Below are positions 24,939 to 37,165 of a DNA stretch of 64,000 bases, piece after piece. The position numbers were made by a program, and so were the translations under genes. Source of the stretch: Pseudorasbora parva (Eukaryota; Chordata; Actinopteri; Cypriniformes; Gobionidae); NCBI RefSeq assembly GCF_024679245.1, contig NC_090184.1:13901233-13965232 (forward strand), in the 5' to 3' direction. The notes under the pieces were generated by a model. That model was not told the DNA's origin. It saw only the letters and a list, made by a program, of their open reading frames with translations, and did not search any database. Position 1 is the stretch's first letter; the number at the start of each line of letters is the position of its first letter.

Positions 24939-26420
24939 TCAGGAACGCTTCGACGAGGCCTTCTTGGCGATCAGGACTGTCCGCAGATCAGCCCTGCCCC
25001 TCGAAGGCCTCGTCTGAGAGCGCCGCCCCTCGTCCCCACGCTGAGGGGGAGCTCGGGCAGCGACGCTCTGCTTCTGCTGAGTCCTGTGTGAAGAGCTCGT
25101 ACTCGGTTTGGGCTGCTTGGTGGTATCAGCAGCAGCCCCAGGGACCTGGACTCGGAGAGGGAGGAACTGCTTGAGCGCCGCAGCTTGCTTTTTCGACTCC
25201 TGGAACCTCTCGGTGACAGTGTGAACTGCGTCACCGAAGAGGCCTCCAGGAGAAAGCGGCGCATCAAGCAGAAAGGCTTTCTCCCTCTCCTTGATATCTG
25301 TGGGGTTCAACCATAGATGCCTCTCCGTAGCCACCAATGCTGCCATGGAGCGGCCAACACATCTGGCCGTCTCCTTGGTGGCCCGGAGAGCTAAATCAGC
25401 TGATGATCTTAATTCAGCGACAATATCTCCCCCCACAGCATCACTACTGTCCAGATCCCTCAGCAGGTCAGCCTGGTATGCCTGCACGATAGCCATCGTG
25501 TGCAGGCATGCAGCCGCTTGACCCGCTGCCGAGTACGCTTTACCCACCAACGCCGACGTTGTTTTTAATGGTCTGGGGGGTAAAGTCGGGGCCTTAAGGG
25601 ACGATGCCGAAGAAGGTGAGAGATGGCTCGCAAGCGTCTCTTCGACCTTTGGCATCGCCCCATAACCGTACTGTCTCAGCCCGCTGATGTTGCTGTAGAC
25701 CGAAGTCTGCGGGCTAAAGACACGATATGATGCCGGTCTCCTCCACGATCTTGCCACCTCGGTGTGCAAGTCGTGGAAGAACGGCAGGCCCCGCCGCTGA
25801 GGTTCTGAAGCGCGAGATGGCAGGAAGCGTTCGTCTAGCTTGCTATGACGTTTTCTTCCTGCCTCAGATCTTTCAGTGGGCCAGTCGATATTTAATCTGG
25901 CCACTGCTCGCGTCAAAACCTCAACTAGCTCTTCACTGGCAGGGGACTGAAGTGGCGAATCTTCAGTATCGATACTTTCAACGTCCACCTCCTCAGAGCT
26001 GGACAGATGAAGTACCGGCGACTCTCTCGGGGGGGAAGAAACCGCCATGCGTGCTTCCATGCCCCGAGAAGAGCCGCTGGATGGAGCAGGTGAGGGCAGA
26101 GATAAGGCAGCGCCCGTCTCTAACCCCTCTGCAACATCCAGTTGTGATCCCCACGACTGCAGCCTTCGCTCCGCCTCGGCGGAAGCGGGACCAGAGCCGC
26201 GGGGAACACGAGCCGAGGCACCCTCCTCGAAGAGTGCCCGGCGGGAGCGCAGCGTTCTTAATGGCAATCGCTCACAGTGCTCACAAGCAGCCCCCTCGAG
26301 GGCTGCCTGGGCATGCTGCGCTCCCAAGCATGCAACACAGAGAAGGTGTGTGTCCCCGCCCGTGATGTAGCGTGGGCAGGGAGGAACACACTTCCTGAAA
26401 TTGCTGCTCTCACTCGCCAT
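24939..26420 (-). CDS. DIRS Gag-like protein (493 aa)
   Basis: First ORF of the DIRS element. The N-terminus is Cys/His-rich (pairs CVPPC, CVAC, CEHC within residues 11-50), possibly a small zinc-binding module. A Ser/Pro/Glu-rich middle and a basic, Arg/Ser/Gln-rich C-terminus follow, in keeping with nucleic-acid binding. The Met at 26420 is the first in the frame and lies about 130 bases inside the right inverted repeat. The frame ends 26 bases before the first Met of the RT frame. The family assignment rests mainly on position and composition, since DIRS Gag is poorly conserved. Confidence 0.7.
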   Translation of the reverse strand: MASESSNFRKCVPPCPRYITGGDTHLLCVACLGAQHAQAALEGAACEHCERLPLRTLRSRRALFEEGASARVPRGSGPASAEAERRLQSWGSQLDVAEGLETGAALSLPSPAPSSGSSRGMEARMAVSSPPRESPVLHLSSSEEVDVESIDTEDSPLQSPASEELVEVLTRAVARLNIDWPTERSEAGRKRHSKLDERFLPSRASEPQRRGLPFFHDLHTEVARSWRRPASYRVFSPQTSVYSNISGLRQYGYGAMPKVEETLASHLSPSSASSLKAPTLPPRPLKTTSALVGKAYSAAGQAAACLHTMAIVQAYQADLLRDLDSSDAVGGDIVAELRSSADLALRATKETARCVGRSMAALVATERHLWLNPTDIKEREKAFLLDAPLSPGGLFGDAVHTVTERFQESKKQAAALKQFLPLRVQVPGAAADTTKQPKPSTSSSHRTQQKQSVAARAPPQRGDEGRRSQTRPSRGRADLRTVLIAKKASSKRS

Positions 26421-27169
26421 TTCTATCTATATTATTTTTCTCTTTTTCTTGTTAATATAATGATATTTAACAAAAAGGGTGGAAAATCTCTGAATATAGA
26501 CAGACAAAAACACCAAATAGACAGACAGGTTCACACAGATCGCTTGCTGAAGTGATCATCACGCCGACGATCGATCTTTTTTCCGATGGAATGGTTCTAC
26601 AGGTGCATCACGACGCATTAACGCAGAGGCGTTCTCACAGCGTTTCGACGCAGCTCGAGTTCCCCGAAAGGGAACTGCATTTTTTGTTAGTCTATGGTTT
26701 GTAAAACATTTTGAATTTTGCGTCACAGCTCCATGTTCTGCTTTTCTGATTCACTAGACTTGCTCGATAGCTCAGCTGATACAGATTTGTATTTGCAATG
26801 CGAAAAGCTTGAGAACGAACCCCATGAAGAACGAGTCATGATAAGAGCTCAAAGACGAGTTCTAAACACAAGCTAAAAATACATGGACACAATTTTATTT
26901 TTGTCACATTTGCTTTTGTTAACACTTTCGGGTAGGTTTAGTGTGGGTGTAGGCTACGTTAAAAACACAACGTAACAAAACATGTCAGATTCACGCAAAT
27001 ATGTTCTGGAAAAAAATAAGCTTTTAGCGCCACCCAGTGGACATTTCACTTCGAAACTGTCGCAATATATTCGTACATATTTTGTGGTTTGCAAAAACGT
27101 TGCCACAGGTACTGATGAGATCAGGCTAAAAACGAAACAAATTGAATAGCCTAATGTGACATCTTGCAT

Positions 27170-27173
27170 TTAT

Positions 27174-27268
<95 letters not shown>
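27170..27268. repeat. (CA)n-(TA)n microsatellite
   Basis: About 14 CA units followed by about 34 TA units, inside the hAT right arm. Confidence 0.95.
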
Positions 27269-27270
<2 letters not shown>

Positions 27271-27773
27271 GAGGTGTGTGAAAGCTCTCTAAGTAGTCTG
27301 AAATTCAGGGTTTTGGATCTTATCAATCAGATCGAAAGTAACTAGTAACTAAGTACTTGAGTAGTTTTTTCATCTAATACTTTTTTACTCTTACTCAAGT
27401 AACTATTACGATTGTTACTTTTACTTTTACTTGAGTAAATATTTCCGTAAGTACTTGTACTTTTACTTGAGTAAAGATTTTGGCTACTCTACCCACCTCT
27501 GGTTATGACGTTACTCTGTGTGTTCGCTCAGCAACTGCTGACACTTGTTCACACTGCTAAGAGTAAAGCGTTTCTGCTAAATAAAACCAGAAACCGAGGG
27601 TAACGCAGATATGACACAATTGACAGGCCACTCCCTTGGATGTCCAGGCTCCTTGGTTAAAATAGCAATTTCTCACAATTTACAAATGTTGGAAACATTT
27701 GGGATATTGTAATAACTTAACTAAACACAATATATAACACTGGCCTAGTGGTTTTGGGATATTTTACTACATC

Positions 27774-29511
27774 TTTAGCCCTTGCTTTGCTAATATTAAT
27801 TTTAATTTCTATTTTATCTTTCAATATAGAACCTAATTTTCCCTAATCCCTACATGTGCTGGTCTGGAACCCACATATATTTTACCGAAACCTACTTACT
27901 ATAATTGTATTTAATTCAAGTACTTCATAAAGAATTTCTTGTCTGATTTTTGAAAGAAACGACCTTAAGCCTTAAAGGACAACTACATTTTTAAGTTTAT
28001 CTTGATCGTTATACCTTTGTGAGTACAGTCTATAGAAGAAAAAAAACTAACCGGATTGGTCCTTGCAACGCGGAGCTATTGGTACAGTTAATGCCCAGAG
28101 CCCCCACTCAGCTAAAACGGCAGTTATGGGGGCATAGACGTAAAGGGTGTCTTTGTGGCTCTTAACAGACAAAATGCAATTAAAATGTCTGTCCAACATG
28201 AACAGGGCCCTTAAATGACAATGAGATGTGTTTAGCCACTTAGCCATTGTTTAAATTCACCTAAAGTGTTTTAGACGGCTAGCTGTAGTCTCACGCTGAA
28301 GTCCCGTGGGAACGCAGTTGTAGCCAGAAAAAAAGGCAAATAGTCCAGTTGAGAAGAGCATTGTGTGTGTAAAGCATGATTATTTTATTACTGCACATCT
28401 TTCCTCAAGCCGAGTGTGCCCAAATGGAAAGATAAATACAGTTTACATTACCTCCACAGTGGTTGCACCCGTCTTCGACCATGGAATGGCATTTTTCTTC
28501 AACCGGCCCGCTGTGTTGTGTCTGTGTAAGTTAGTCAAGTGTTCGCTGCAAATTTTTGCATTCTGTTGCCACAATTCGGAAAAGGCACAAACATGAACCA
28601 TTACTTCTTCACTTGTGAGCCCGATCGGATCATCACTCTATGATGTCCGGTTCACAAACTAATTGTTCTTTTTAACCGGTTCTTTTTAGTGAACCGGGCG
28701 AACCAGTTCACCAAATCGGACTGAATCGTTCTTAACGGTTCGCATCTCAAATCAGCACTGATCACACAAGTTACTTTAGTTGCTCACTTTCTGACATGAG
28801 TGACAAGAGTCCCTCTGAATAGAACTAAACTAATGTCTTAAATTATATGTTGTAACTCCAACCGTTCACTAAACTGAGTTTTGCTGAGAGAACTGATGAA
28901 CTCACGAGCTGCTCATATTGAGCATGTGCGTGCAACTGAACCTGCAGCGGTTCTCAGATCAGCAGTACAGAATCGAAAACCGTTTCTTTCGGACAAGTTC
29001 GATACTGAGAACCGACGAGCTGATGAGCAGAGCCTCTTCATACACACAACGCTCTTCCCCACTGGACTATTTTGTAGTCAGTATTAATGCTGTAAGACAT
29101 TGATATTAAAATACCAAATTCAATATACACTGTATTAGAGTTGCAAACTTTGCACAGGAAAGCAAATTAACCCAGAATAATAGTGCAACACGAGGTTTCT
29201 CGCTAGGTGTTTTCCCCATTGAAACACATTAGAAAGAAAACATTGCGTTCATATTCCGGGTTTCCTCTACTCGCCTTAGTACTTATAGTATGCATCATCA
29301 AAAAAGTGACACTTTGATGGTTTAGAATAAGAGTTAAACTTTGCTTATCTGAATCCTTGTTGGTGCAACTCTAATATAAAAGGTACAGCCTAATATAAAA
29401 AAAAATTGTGTTTTTCACGTTAAGACGTCCCATTGTTTTTAGTGGTTGAAATACTGCAGCAGGTGCTGTATAGTGTTCAAAACGTGTGTTTTTTGTACAC
29501 ATATTTTTGTT
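27774..29511. other. Repeat-derived sequence without recognised gene
   Basis: Contains a block at about 28640-28750 rich in GAACCGGTTC-like palindromic motifs (for example TTAACCGGTTCTTTTTAGTG), probably the end of a non-autonomous DNA element. No coding region is supported. Confidence 0.4.
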
Positions 29512-29515
29512 TTAA

Positions 29516-31964
29516 AGGTGCACCGTGTAGTATTTTTGCAGTAAAATATCCAAAAACCACTAGGCCACTGTTATATATTTTGTTCAGTTGAGTACTTACA
29601 ATATCCCAAATGTTTCCAACTATTTGTAAATTGTGAGAAAATTGGCATTTTAACCAATGAACCGGGACGTGTCAGCATAGCGTTTGAGTGAGTCGCCTGT
29701 CAATCGCGTCATTTCTGCATTACCCTCGGTTTTATTCTGCAGAAGCGCTTTTCTCCTAGCAGTGTGAACATGTCACAGCAGCGCCGAGCGAACGCACAGA
29801 GTAACGTCATAACATCATTCAGGGCTCTCAAGTTTTGAACTGAGTTCAGAGTGAGATTTCGGCCGTGGCGGCAGCAACGGGGTTTGGCTGGGTACGGGGG
29901 TCTGATATGAAAAATTACACATTCGTACAAATAAAAAAAAAACGCATTTAATTAGTGTGTGTGTGAGAGAGAGAGAGAGAATGGTTAGTGTTGTTTATTG
30001 GTGTTGGTAGCAGGTTTTTGAGGCCTTCAGCCCAGAGGTTGGTTGCACCTTAACATGAGCACGGTCGCACTGAAGTGAACTGTGGTTTACAACAGAGATT
30101 ATTTTACTCTCAATTAATCTTAGACAAGCTGCCTATGATTATTGTTTGCTATATCATCAGTATAGTTGTATTTTTTCCTCTCTTTATGACAGCGGCAGGG
30201 CCGGCTCTACCTCTAGGCGAGATGGAGTTTTGCATTTTCAATTCCACATTGAATTTTGCTACATTCATTGCGGGATATATAATCAAAATGCAATCGCAAG
30301 AATCTTAAATGGGAGTTTAAATGCAATTTGGAAAAATAACATTTAAAAGATCATTTTGCTACAATTTTTGCTTGAACATGTTAAACACATCTAAATATAT
30401 CTGTAATACCTTTTAATTTTAATTTTGCAACTTATATAAAGTATTACAATATACAAGTTATGTTTAAATTATATGTTAAAACTAGTGTAGGAAATAGCAA
30501 ATGTAAATTATATTATTCAATTTGAATTATCATTTTGTTCCAAATGTTGCACACATGGTATGGAAAATGTAAATTTAAATACTGAAATGCATTGCCATTT
30601 TGCATATTGCATTGCAAATTTTATATCGCTACACTTCAACTTCCAAAAATAGGGGTGAGCACGAATATATTCGATTTGTAATTAATATTCGAAAAATAAA
30701 AATAAAATTGAAATTTTACTATATTGCTTCGCTGGCCTAAATGCAGTGAATCCATTATAAATCCCTCTAAATCTCGCAGTTATAACTCAATCCACTGGGT
30801 GGTGCTGTGGAGCGGGTTAATAACTCGACTGTATTTGATCATAATGTCGTCTGCCTCGTGATGTTTGGAATTACTAGATGAAAATGATCTTACAAAATGG
30901 AGTTACTTTTAATAAATTAATTAATGAAAGTGAGTTAAAAAAAAAAAATCCCATCCAAACAGCAGTCGAATGAGGACAGCTGTCCATCACCGCATTCACG
31001 AGTGCAGAAGAGCACAGATGTTCACTGAGTGAGAGCGCAATAACGTGATAGCAAAAGGCATTTCATGCAAATCATGATTGAGTGTCCTTTAAATTTTGTT
31101 GAGGGATTAAGAATAGAAAACACAAAGTGCTGTCAAAAACTTAACTTAACACCGTTATCTTTGTGCCTCTTCGTCTGGTCTGTCATCGGGGCTTCTAGTT
31201 GCCAACTAACGGTACTTCAGAGAGCATTTGATTCAATGAGCGAGGCGGAGGCCGTGGCGTGAATCACAGAATGTGACGTTGGAATCAGAACGTAAACGTT
31301 ATTGGGTGGAGGGAATATCCATATCTTACCCAGATACAGCAAATCTATTTTATGATTGGCTGTTCGGTCTCTATTTTTATTAGATTAACTGGTGCGTGGC
31401 AGGGCCGTGCTCTATACTCTATGGGGAACTCGCTTGATTCCTCTAATAGCGCGCAACTTATAGTGTGTGTTACCCTGGCGATTTCTCTGCGTGAGAAATA
31501 CAAGGTGTGGCGTGTGAGCGTGTGAACGGGTTGAAATGCGTGTGTCTCACGCCCAATGCGTGAGACTTGAGAGCCCTGATCATTTTAAACACACTTAAAT
31601 GTATCTGTTATGATAAACAGAGCTGCCTTACCTGACCGGAAAAGGCGGAAGTGCGCCCGGCAACTGTGTCCCGTACGGTCATAATAAAAGTCCCGGTACT
31701 TGCGAGCCTTGTGTTTGTAAAACAAATGCTCCAGCGGCCGTGCTCAGCTCCACAACACTCACTCCTGCTCTGCTTTACACTACAGTAGGCCTAACGTTAA
31801 TAACCGCATCCATGAACATGATTTCTGCCCGAGTCCTATTTTCCACCGGCTGTGAGGTAAAGACCACTTGTACCAAAATACTGCGCTCACACTTGGCGTC
31901 ATCAAACTACGCCTTTGTTTAGAATAGGCGCCCTCCAGGGGACGGAAAGTTGCATAGTGCACCT
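29516..31964 (+). mobile_element. TTAA-flanked element, copy D, split by a 1.76-kb insertion
   Basis: Perfect AGGTGCAC-type inverted ends next to TTAA (29512-29515 and 31965-31968). The left part is 29516-29819 and the right part resumes at 31579. Confidence 0.82.
29820..31578. mobile_element. DNA transposon with CAGGGCTCTCAAGT ends inside copy D
   Basis: The inverted ends CAGGGCTCTCAAGT and ACTTGAGAGCCCTG are perfect. ATCATT flanks both sides (29814-29819 and 31579-31584). The CAG...CTG ends suggest hAT, though the duplication I can see is 6 rather than 8 bp. No transposase recognised; the interior is AT-rich. Confidence 0.75.
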
Positions 31965-31968
31965 TTAA

Positions 31969-32380
31969 GATGGAAAATTTGACAGGTTTATGCTGCAGTT
32001 CAATTGAGTTCTATGGCGGTTTTGCCTCCAAGGCTTCGCGACAGTCACGTGACGGAAAACTATCGATAGTATTGGGAACCAGTGGGGGCGGCAATCATAT
32101 TTCAGGGAACCCTTTACACACAACCCTGCTAAAATGTAGTGCCAGATATGCACTCATTTAATGATAAGGCCATGGATTTGTGTATGAGATTATCTATTGC
32201 AGACTGGTCTCTCCTCCTCCTGACCACGACCACTCCAGCCAGCTTAGAAGCACCAGCCCTACTGTAGCTGCTATAGGAAAATTACTGGTTGTGTTGTGAG
32301 ATCACTTCCAGAACACCATCCGTTTCCGCTCTTTCACTCTGCTCACGTGACGTGATAAAAGTAAAACAATTAAAATAAAT
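31969..32380. other. Intergenic sequence, no gene recognised
   Basis: Nothing coding is supported between the TTAA element and the 248-bp tandem repeat. Confidence 0.4.
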
Positions 32381-33124
32381 CGCATGTGACTTCCTTGAAA
32401 TACATAGTGACATCATCTTTTGCGCTCCTTATTGTTGCTGGGTAAACATATGGAGAAAATAATTGACATCACACGTAAAATATTTTGTGTGATGTGTCAG
32501 TCCTAAAATGCTATGTCATTAAATCCTTTAATCTTACATCATACTGAAACTGACGGTGGATAGCCTAAAGCTAAATCAAAATTCCGTTTCAGTGGCGTGC
32601 ACGGACCTCCGCGGTGGTACGTGTATACCGCATGTGACTTCCTTGAAATACATAGTGACATCATCTTTTGCGCTCCTTATTGTTGCTGGGTAAACATATG
32701 GAGAAAATAATTGACATCACACGTAAAATATTTTGTGTGATGTGTCAGTCCTAAAATGCTATGTCATTAAATCCTTTAATCTTACATCATACTGAAACTG
32801 ACGGTGGATAGCCTAAAGCTAAATCAAAATTCCGTTTCAGTGGCGTGCACGGACCTCCGCGGTGGTACGTGTATACCGCATGTGACTTCCTTGAAATACA
32901 TAGTGACATCATCTTTTGCGCTCCTTATTGTTGCTGGGTAAACATATGGAGAAAATAATTGACATCACACGTAAAATATTTTGTGTGATGTGTCAGTCCT
33001 AAAATGCTATGTCATTAAATCCTTTAATCTTACATCATACTGAAACTGACGGTGGATAGCCTAAAGCTAAATCAAAATTCCGTTTCAGTGGCGTGCACGG
33101 ACCTCCGCGGTGGTACGTGTATAC
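32381..33124. repeat. Three tandem copies of a 248-bp unit
   Basis: Units start at 32381, 32629 and 32877 (each CGCATGTGACTTCCTTGAAA) and run to the CGTGTATAC junction. I find no difference between them by eye. The unit has no open frame of note. It is either a very recent duplication or an assembly artefact. Confidence 0.92.
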
Positions 33125-34340
33125 CGGTAAGAATCGCCTTCCGTGCGGGGTCGCCCTCGGTAGAAATCGCGTTCGCGTGGGCACCGCGGCGCGATCGAAA
33201 AGGGCACTTTCACTTTCAAAGGGGCAAGGGCTCAAGCTTTGTGCTTGAGCCACTGCGTTGTTTAACATACTAAACGCATTCTGAAAATCTAATAAGATGC
33301 TTAATATTTGTGGATGTAGAGGGCAACTGTCACATGGTCAGGGTATCAAAAGCATCTTGGTGTCCTAAATTTCCACCAGCATGAAACAGCAGCCATATAG
33401 CTTCTGATCTGCATCCTGTGAAATTCACAGGATGATTCATTTCTGAAACCGCTCACTTGTGAACACACCGTCTTGCATGTTTGATAATGGACAGTCATAA
33501 CTGCCTACAAAAGTTAGTAAAATATTAAAATATTCTGATATTTTATTTGCAGGGTACTGACAACTTGAGAAACTGTTGTAATTATATGCCTAATAAAATA
33601 AGGTTATAAATCAATTGTGAAACAAATTGCACAAGACTTACAAGTCTATTAAGACTTTTTAAACTTGTGAATATTTGAGGATGGTCATGTAAAAAAGAAA
33701 GATGATTTGTTCTCTTTAACCTCTATGCTATTTTATTCCTGGTTGAACACTACCAAGAACTCTTATGGCAGGAAAGAAAACATTTAATAGGAATAAACAT
33801 GGACTAAAAAAAACAAAGGAGGGATAAAACAATAGCTTGTTTACATATTTTTAACCAGAGCATTTATAACTGACCTCATGTCAGTCGCAATAGAGTTAGT
33901 TATATTAATATGCTCATATAATTAAATACAGCACATACTAATATGACAATAAGTTTTTAAATTCAAACAATGTCCTGTCCAACTACAGAATACTCACAAA
34001 ATACATATTTTCTCTGAGCTTCTGTTAGTAGTAAACTTATTTCCTCTAAAATGCTCTTTATCTACTAAGCTTATCTTTTAAGATAAGCTTTACAATAGAT
34101 GTAATAAACAGCCTGTATTTATGAATAACAGCAATAAATTTATCTTATTTTCACAACATTACTCACGTTCTCTGCGAAGTCAAATGAAACATTATCGCAT
34201 TATAGTGATAAACTTATCATCAACTTAAGAATGCATCCGTTCTATTGGCTCCCACCTCCACAGTAGTTTCAATGATATCCGTAACCTTGGCCTGAAGTAG
34301 CCCTAAGTCAATTCACAATGCACTAAATCAGAAATGTTTT
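33125..34340. other. Intergenic sequence, no gene recognised
   Basis: A GC-rich stretch (33125-33270), probably repeat-derived, is followed by about 1 kb of AT-rich sequence with no recognisable feature. Confidence 0.4.
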
Positions 34341-34344
34341 TAGG

Positions 34345-35065
34345 TAAATAGACGTGAATGAATGAATGAGGCATTTATATAGCGCTTTCATACGGTTCAC
34401 CCAAAGCGCTTTACACTCATGTCAAGGGTCTCTCCTCAACCACCACCAGTGTGCAGCACCATTTGGATGATGCCATGGCAGGAGGCCGTGATTGGTAAGG
34501 GCCAATGGAGGGAATTTGGCCAGGACACAGAGGTCCACCCTTTTATGAGAAGAGCAATGGGATTTTTAATGACCACAGAGAGTCATGACTTTGGTTTAAC
34601 GATCCATCTGAAGGATAGATGTGGCCAAAAGTACCTTATATTTAACATTTATTTATAAAAATATAGGGGTTAATAGGGTGCTAGTCTTCTCTTCTGTTGT
34701 TATAACAATGATTTGTTACATTTATATTGCGTTTTTCTTGGGTACTCATAGCACTTTACATATATAAGGTGGAAAATCTCCTCAACCTCTATCAATGTGC
34801 AGTATCCACCTGGATGATGCGACGGCAGCCATTTTGTGCCAGAACGCTCACCACACACCAGCTGATTGGTGGAGAGGAGACGAGTGATGAAGCCAATCAG
34901 GATACAGAGATGATTAGGAGGCCATTATGGACAGAGGCCAATGGGCAAATTTAAGCCAGGGTGTTGTTGGAGTCACACCCCTACTCTTTTCCCCAAAAAA
35001 CATCTTGACCACAGAGAGTCAGGACCTTGGTTTAATGCCTCATCCGAAGGACGGAAGGATAACAG
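34345..35065 (+). repeat. Two related LINE-3'-end-like repeats in tandem
   Basis: 34360-34660 and 34705-35065 share the order TTATATAGCGC/TTATATTGCG, CAGTGTGCAG or CAATGTGCAG, CACC..GGATGATG, then GACCACAGAGAGTCA and a GAAGGA ending. This resembles the 3' region of a widespread fish LINE (RTE-like, from memory). No coding. Confidence 0.6.
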
Positions 35066-35905
35066 CTTCTACTCATCTGTAAAGGCTGCAGTGATTTGAT
35101 CCTATTCAGACACGATCATCAGTGAGGTCTGATTTTGTATGATAATCTCTACTTTAAATGTGCATGAGCATAACTCTTCACATAAGCATAACTGAATGGG
35201 TGGATCTGGAATAAGAATATGTGTTCATTCAGAATTGATATCTACTCTTTTGGCCATGTAATTTATGTGTGGCAGTGCATTTACAAAGACTGAAAAATGG
35301 CAATTATAGAGTTAAACAACACCAAAGTAGAAAGGTGTGTCATTAACATTTAAAAAGACTATAGTCAGGGGGGTACTGTGGACCGGGGGCCCAGAGGCAT
35401 TGGAAGGCCAATAATAATTCACTAGTTCACACTTACATCAAATTAAATAGAGTAAAGATTATGCGTATTTGGCGTGCTGTCCGGGGGAGGGCGCCGGGCT
35501 CGGAATTTCGCCCGAACCCAGAGTACCCCCCCCGTGATAGAGATACTCTAGAACTGGACTGGAGTATATTATAGATTGAGTTGACATCTAATAAGAGTTT
35601 GTTAGAATCAAGTGAGGAGCTGGGGTGGTGGAGGGATGCTAAAATGAAAATGGTCAACGAAAGAAGGTAAATCAGCTGTATTTATACACCCCTCTTATCG
35701 TTGATTAGCTTGATGTGCTCCACTTGTGTTTAATTAGGTTTAATTATATGAGCGTGCTCCGCTTATGTTTAGTCAGGTTTAATTATCTGCACGTGCTCCT
35801 CCCGAAATTTTGTTAATAAAAACTTCACTAATTACCCCTCCACCCCTCAAACACTGAGTGGGAGCACAACCCAATGCGCAAAAATGCAATCAACTGTACA
35901 GTTAA
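35066..35905. other. Intergenic sequence with a GC-rich repeat fragment
   Basis: 35470-35540 is GC-rich and includes TACCCCCCCCGTG. No gene recognised. Confidence 0.35.
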
Positions 35906-36400
35906 CCTAGTGATGCCACTCACAAGTTTAAGCCTTGCCTATTTAAATATTCAAGCGCAAAAAGATGCGAACGTGAACTCTTTTGTGCTTGTCTAACAAG
36001 TTTTGTGCACACACATCTGACACACGCGCACAGAAAGCTGCGTCTCAGACAGTGCACGATTACTGTATTGAGCTCTCTTTCACGTCTTCTTGCGTTGAAG
36101 CATGCGTCCTATCCCACATTTAATTCACACTAAATGATGTTAAAAAAAAACTCTTAACATTAGTGGTGGAAATTTTGATTCTTTTAAGAGAGTCAAAATT
36201 TCAGTTTGTTCACCAAAATGATTCGTTCAGATTCGTTCATTGATTCGTTCAGTAACATTTTTTTAAAATGATTACATAAATATGACCGCGGGTGATGAAA
36301 AAGAGTGTTCTATGTGCAATGTTTTAAGTCAACGAACGCATTTACTTAAAAAAAAACTGATTTGGCTTTATTAAAATGTGCATAATCTACTCATTACTCA
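35906..36400. repeat. Truncated copy of a GTTCGTTCA-rich element
   Basis: It begins CTAGTGATG and closely matches 38876-39345 over about 470 bases (shared CGAACGTGAACTCTTTTGTG, GCTGCGTCTCAGACAGTGC). The full-length relative runs to 40370 and ends CATCACTAG, the inverse of this start. Confidence 0.7.
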
Positions 36401-36401
36401 T

Positions 36402-36662
36402 AGTCTGTTTTGTCTTTGTTTAATGTTTCTATGTTAGTGTTGTGTCTTAGTACATGGATCCGTCTCTCCTTGTTCCTCTTGTCTTTGCTGGTCCGTTGTG
36501 TGTGCTTGTGAGTACGTATTCAGTGTTTGCTTGCATTCCTTGTTAAGTCCTATTAAGATTTAGTTCTTCTGTCAGTTCTAGATAAGTATTTCTTTATTTT
36601 CAGTTTTTTCTTTGTTCATACATTTTTAGTCTAGTCAAGTTTCTGTCTTTATTTTGATCTAG
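36402..36662 (+). repeat. Fragment of the LTR found at 41415-43483
   Basis: Shares TCTTTGCTGGTCCGTTGTGT and TTCTGTCAGTTCTAGATAAG with 42810-43000. Both ends are missing. Confidence 0.7.
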
Positions 36663-36669
36663 GTGTTTG

Positions 36670-37165
36670 ACCTTGACTCAAACACTCAAATAGAAAGTGA
36701 AATAATACTGTGTTTTCTGAATATGTGAAGTGCAAAACAAAATCTGTTATGTCCTTGATCCAGGAAAATTTTGAAAACAGCTTAAAGTATATATATATGG
36801 CATTAAAATGGAAAATATGAATAACACCTTTTATCCACAATGCTTGTCCATTGTTTATTTTGTAAATATATATAGAATTTTCAACAAAAATGTTGAAGCA
36901 CAAAAACAATTGAGTAAAAGTGAAAGTAAACTGGTGCAACAGGAGTGCAGCACATCTATCTATCTATCTATCGCCATTTCAGATGTGTGTCTTGCCATGT
37001 CTTGAGGTAAAAGCTTAATACCTGACAGTTAATTATTGATTGACAATATTATGGATTCACTTTTTGTCTTCTTACACTTATCTGGCACCATATGGAATAC
37101 ACACTTTTCAAAATGTGACAGCATGAACATCATACTCTAATACTTCGGGGTTTTTTTAGCTTCTA
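36670..37165. repeat. Duplicated block (copy at 43822-44335)
   Basis: About 490 bases nearly identical to 43822-44335, beginning CCTTGACTCAAACACTCAAA. Both include an (ATCT)n microsatellite of differing length. A diverged third version occurs at 50120-50290. Confidence 0.88.

Larger units (their letters stand above)
21370..26675 (-). mobile_element. DIRS-type tyrosine-recombinase retrotransposon, near-intact
   Basis: Its order on the minus strand is gag (26420-24939), RT/RNase H (24913-22781) and tyrosine recombinase (about 22800-21780), all open. Inverted terminal repeats lie at 21413-21511 and 26552-26650. An internal complementary region at 21619-21718 has two halves: 21619-21673 is the exact reverse complement of 21370-21424, and 21674-21718 of 26630-26674. 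This is the DIRS layout, in which a circular intermediate is inserted by recombinase rather than by an integrase. No target duplication is expected. Open frames and perfect repeats suggest recent insertion. Confidence 0.93.
20532..27501. mobile_element. hAT-type DNA transposon shell containing a DIRS element
   Basis: The ends are perfect inverted repeats CAGAGGTGGGTAG and CTACCCACCTCTG, flanked by the 8-bp duplication GTTATGAC (20524-20531 and 27502-27509), diagnostic of hAT. Subterminal TACTTTTACTTGAGTA motifs occur at both ends. A short frame near 20846-20990 (begins MMAKAEGDVCEL) could be a remnant of a transposase N-terminus, but I cannot confirm this. A further inverted block (TTTTTGCAAACCACAAAATA at about 21295 and its complement at about 27080) lies inside. 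The rest is occupied by the DIRS element. Confidence 0.85.
20174..27773 (-). mobile_element. TTAA-flanked element, copy C, split by a 7-kb hAT
   Basis: Same family in reverse orientation: right-end sequence at 20174-20531 and left-end sequence at 27502-27773. TTAA is at 20170-20173; the other end is decayed (CTTTAG). The break is an 8-bp target duplication of the hAT at 20532-27501. Confidence 0.8.

Noticed and set aside
25727..26365. 212-codon plus-strand frame
   Set aside because: Antisense shadow of the DIRS gag frame.
31065..31262. 65-codon frame in the CAGGGCTCTCAAGT element as a transposase remnant
   Set aside because: No similarity to a transposase that I can recognise.
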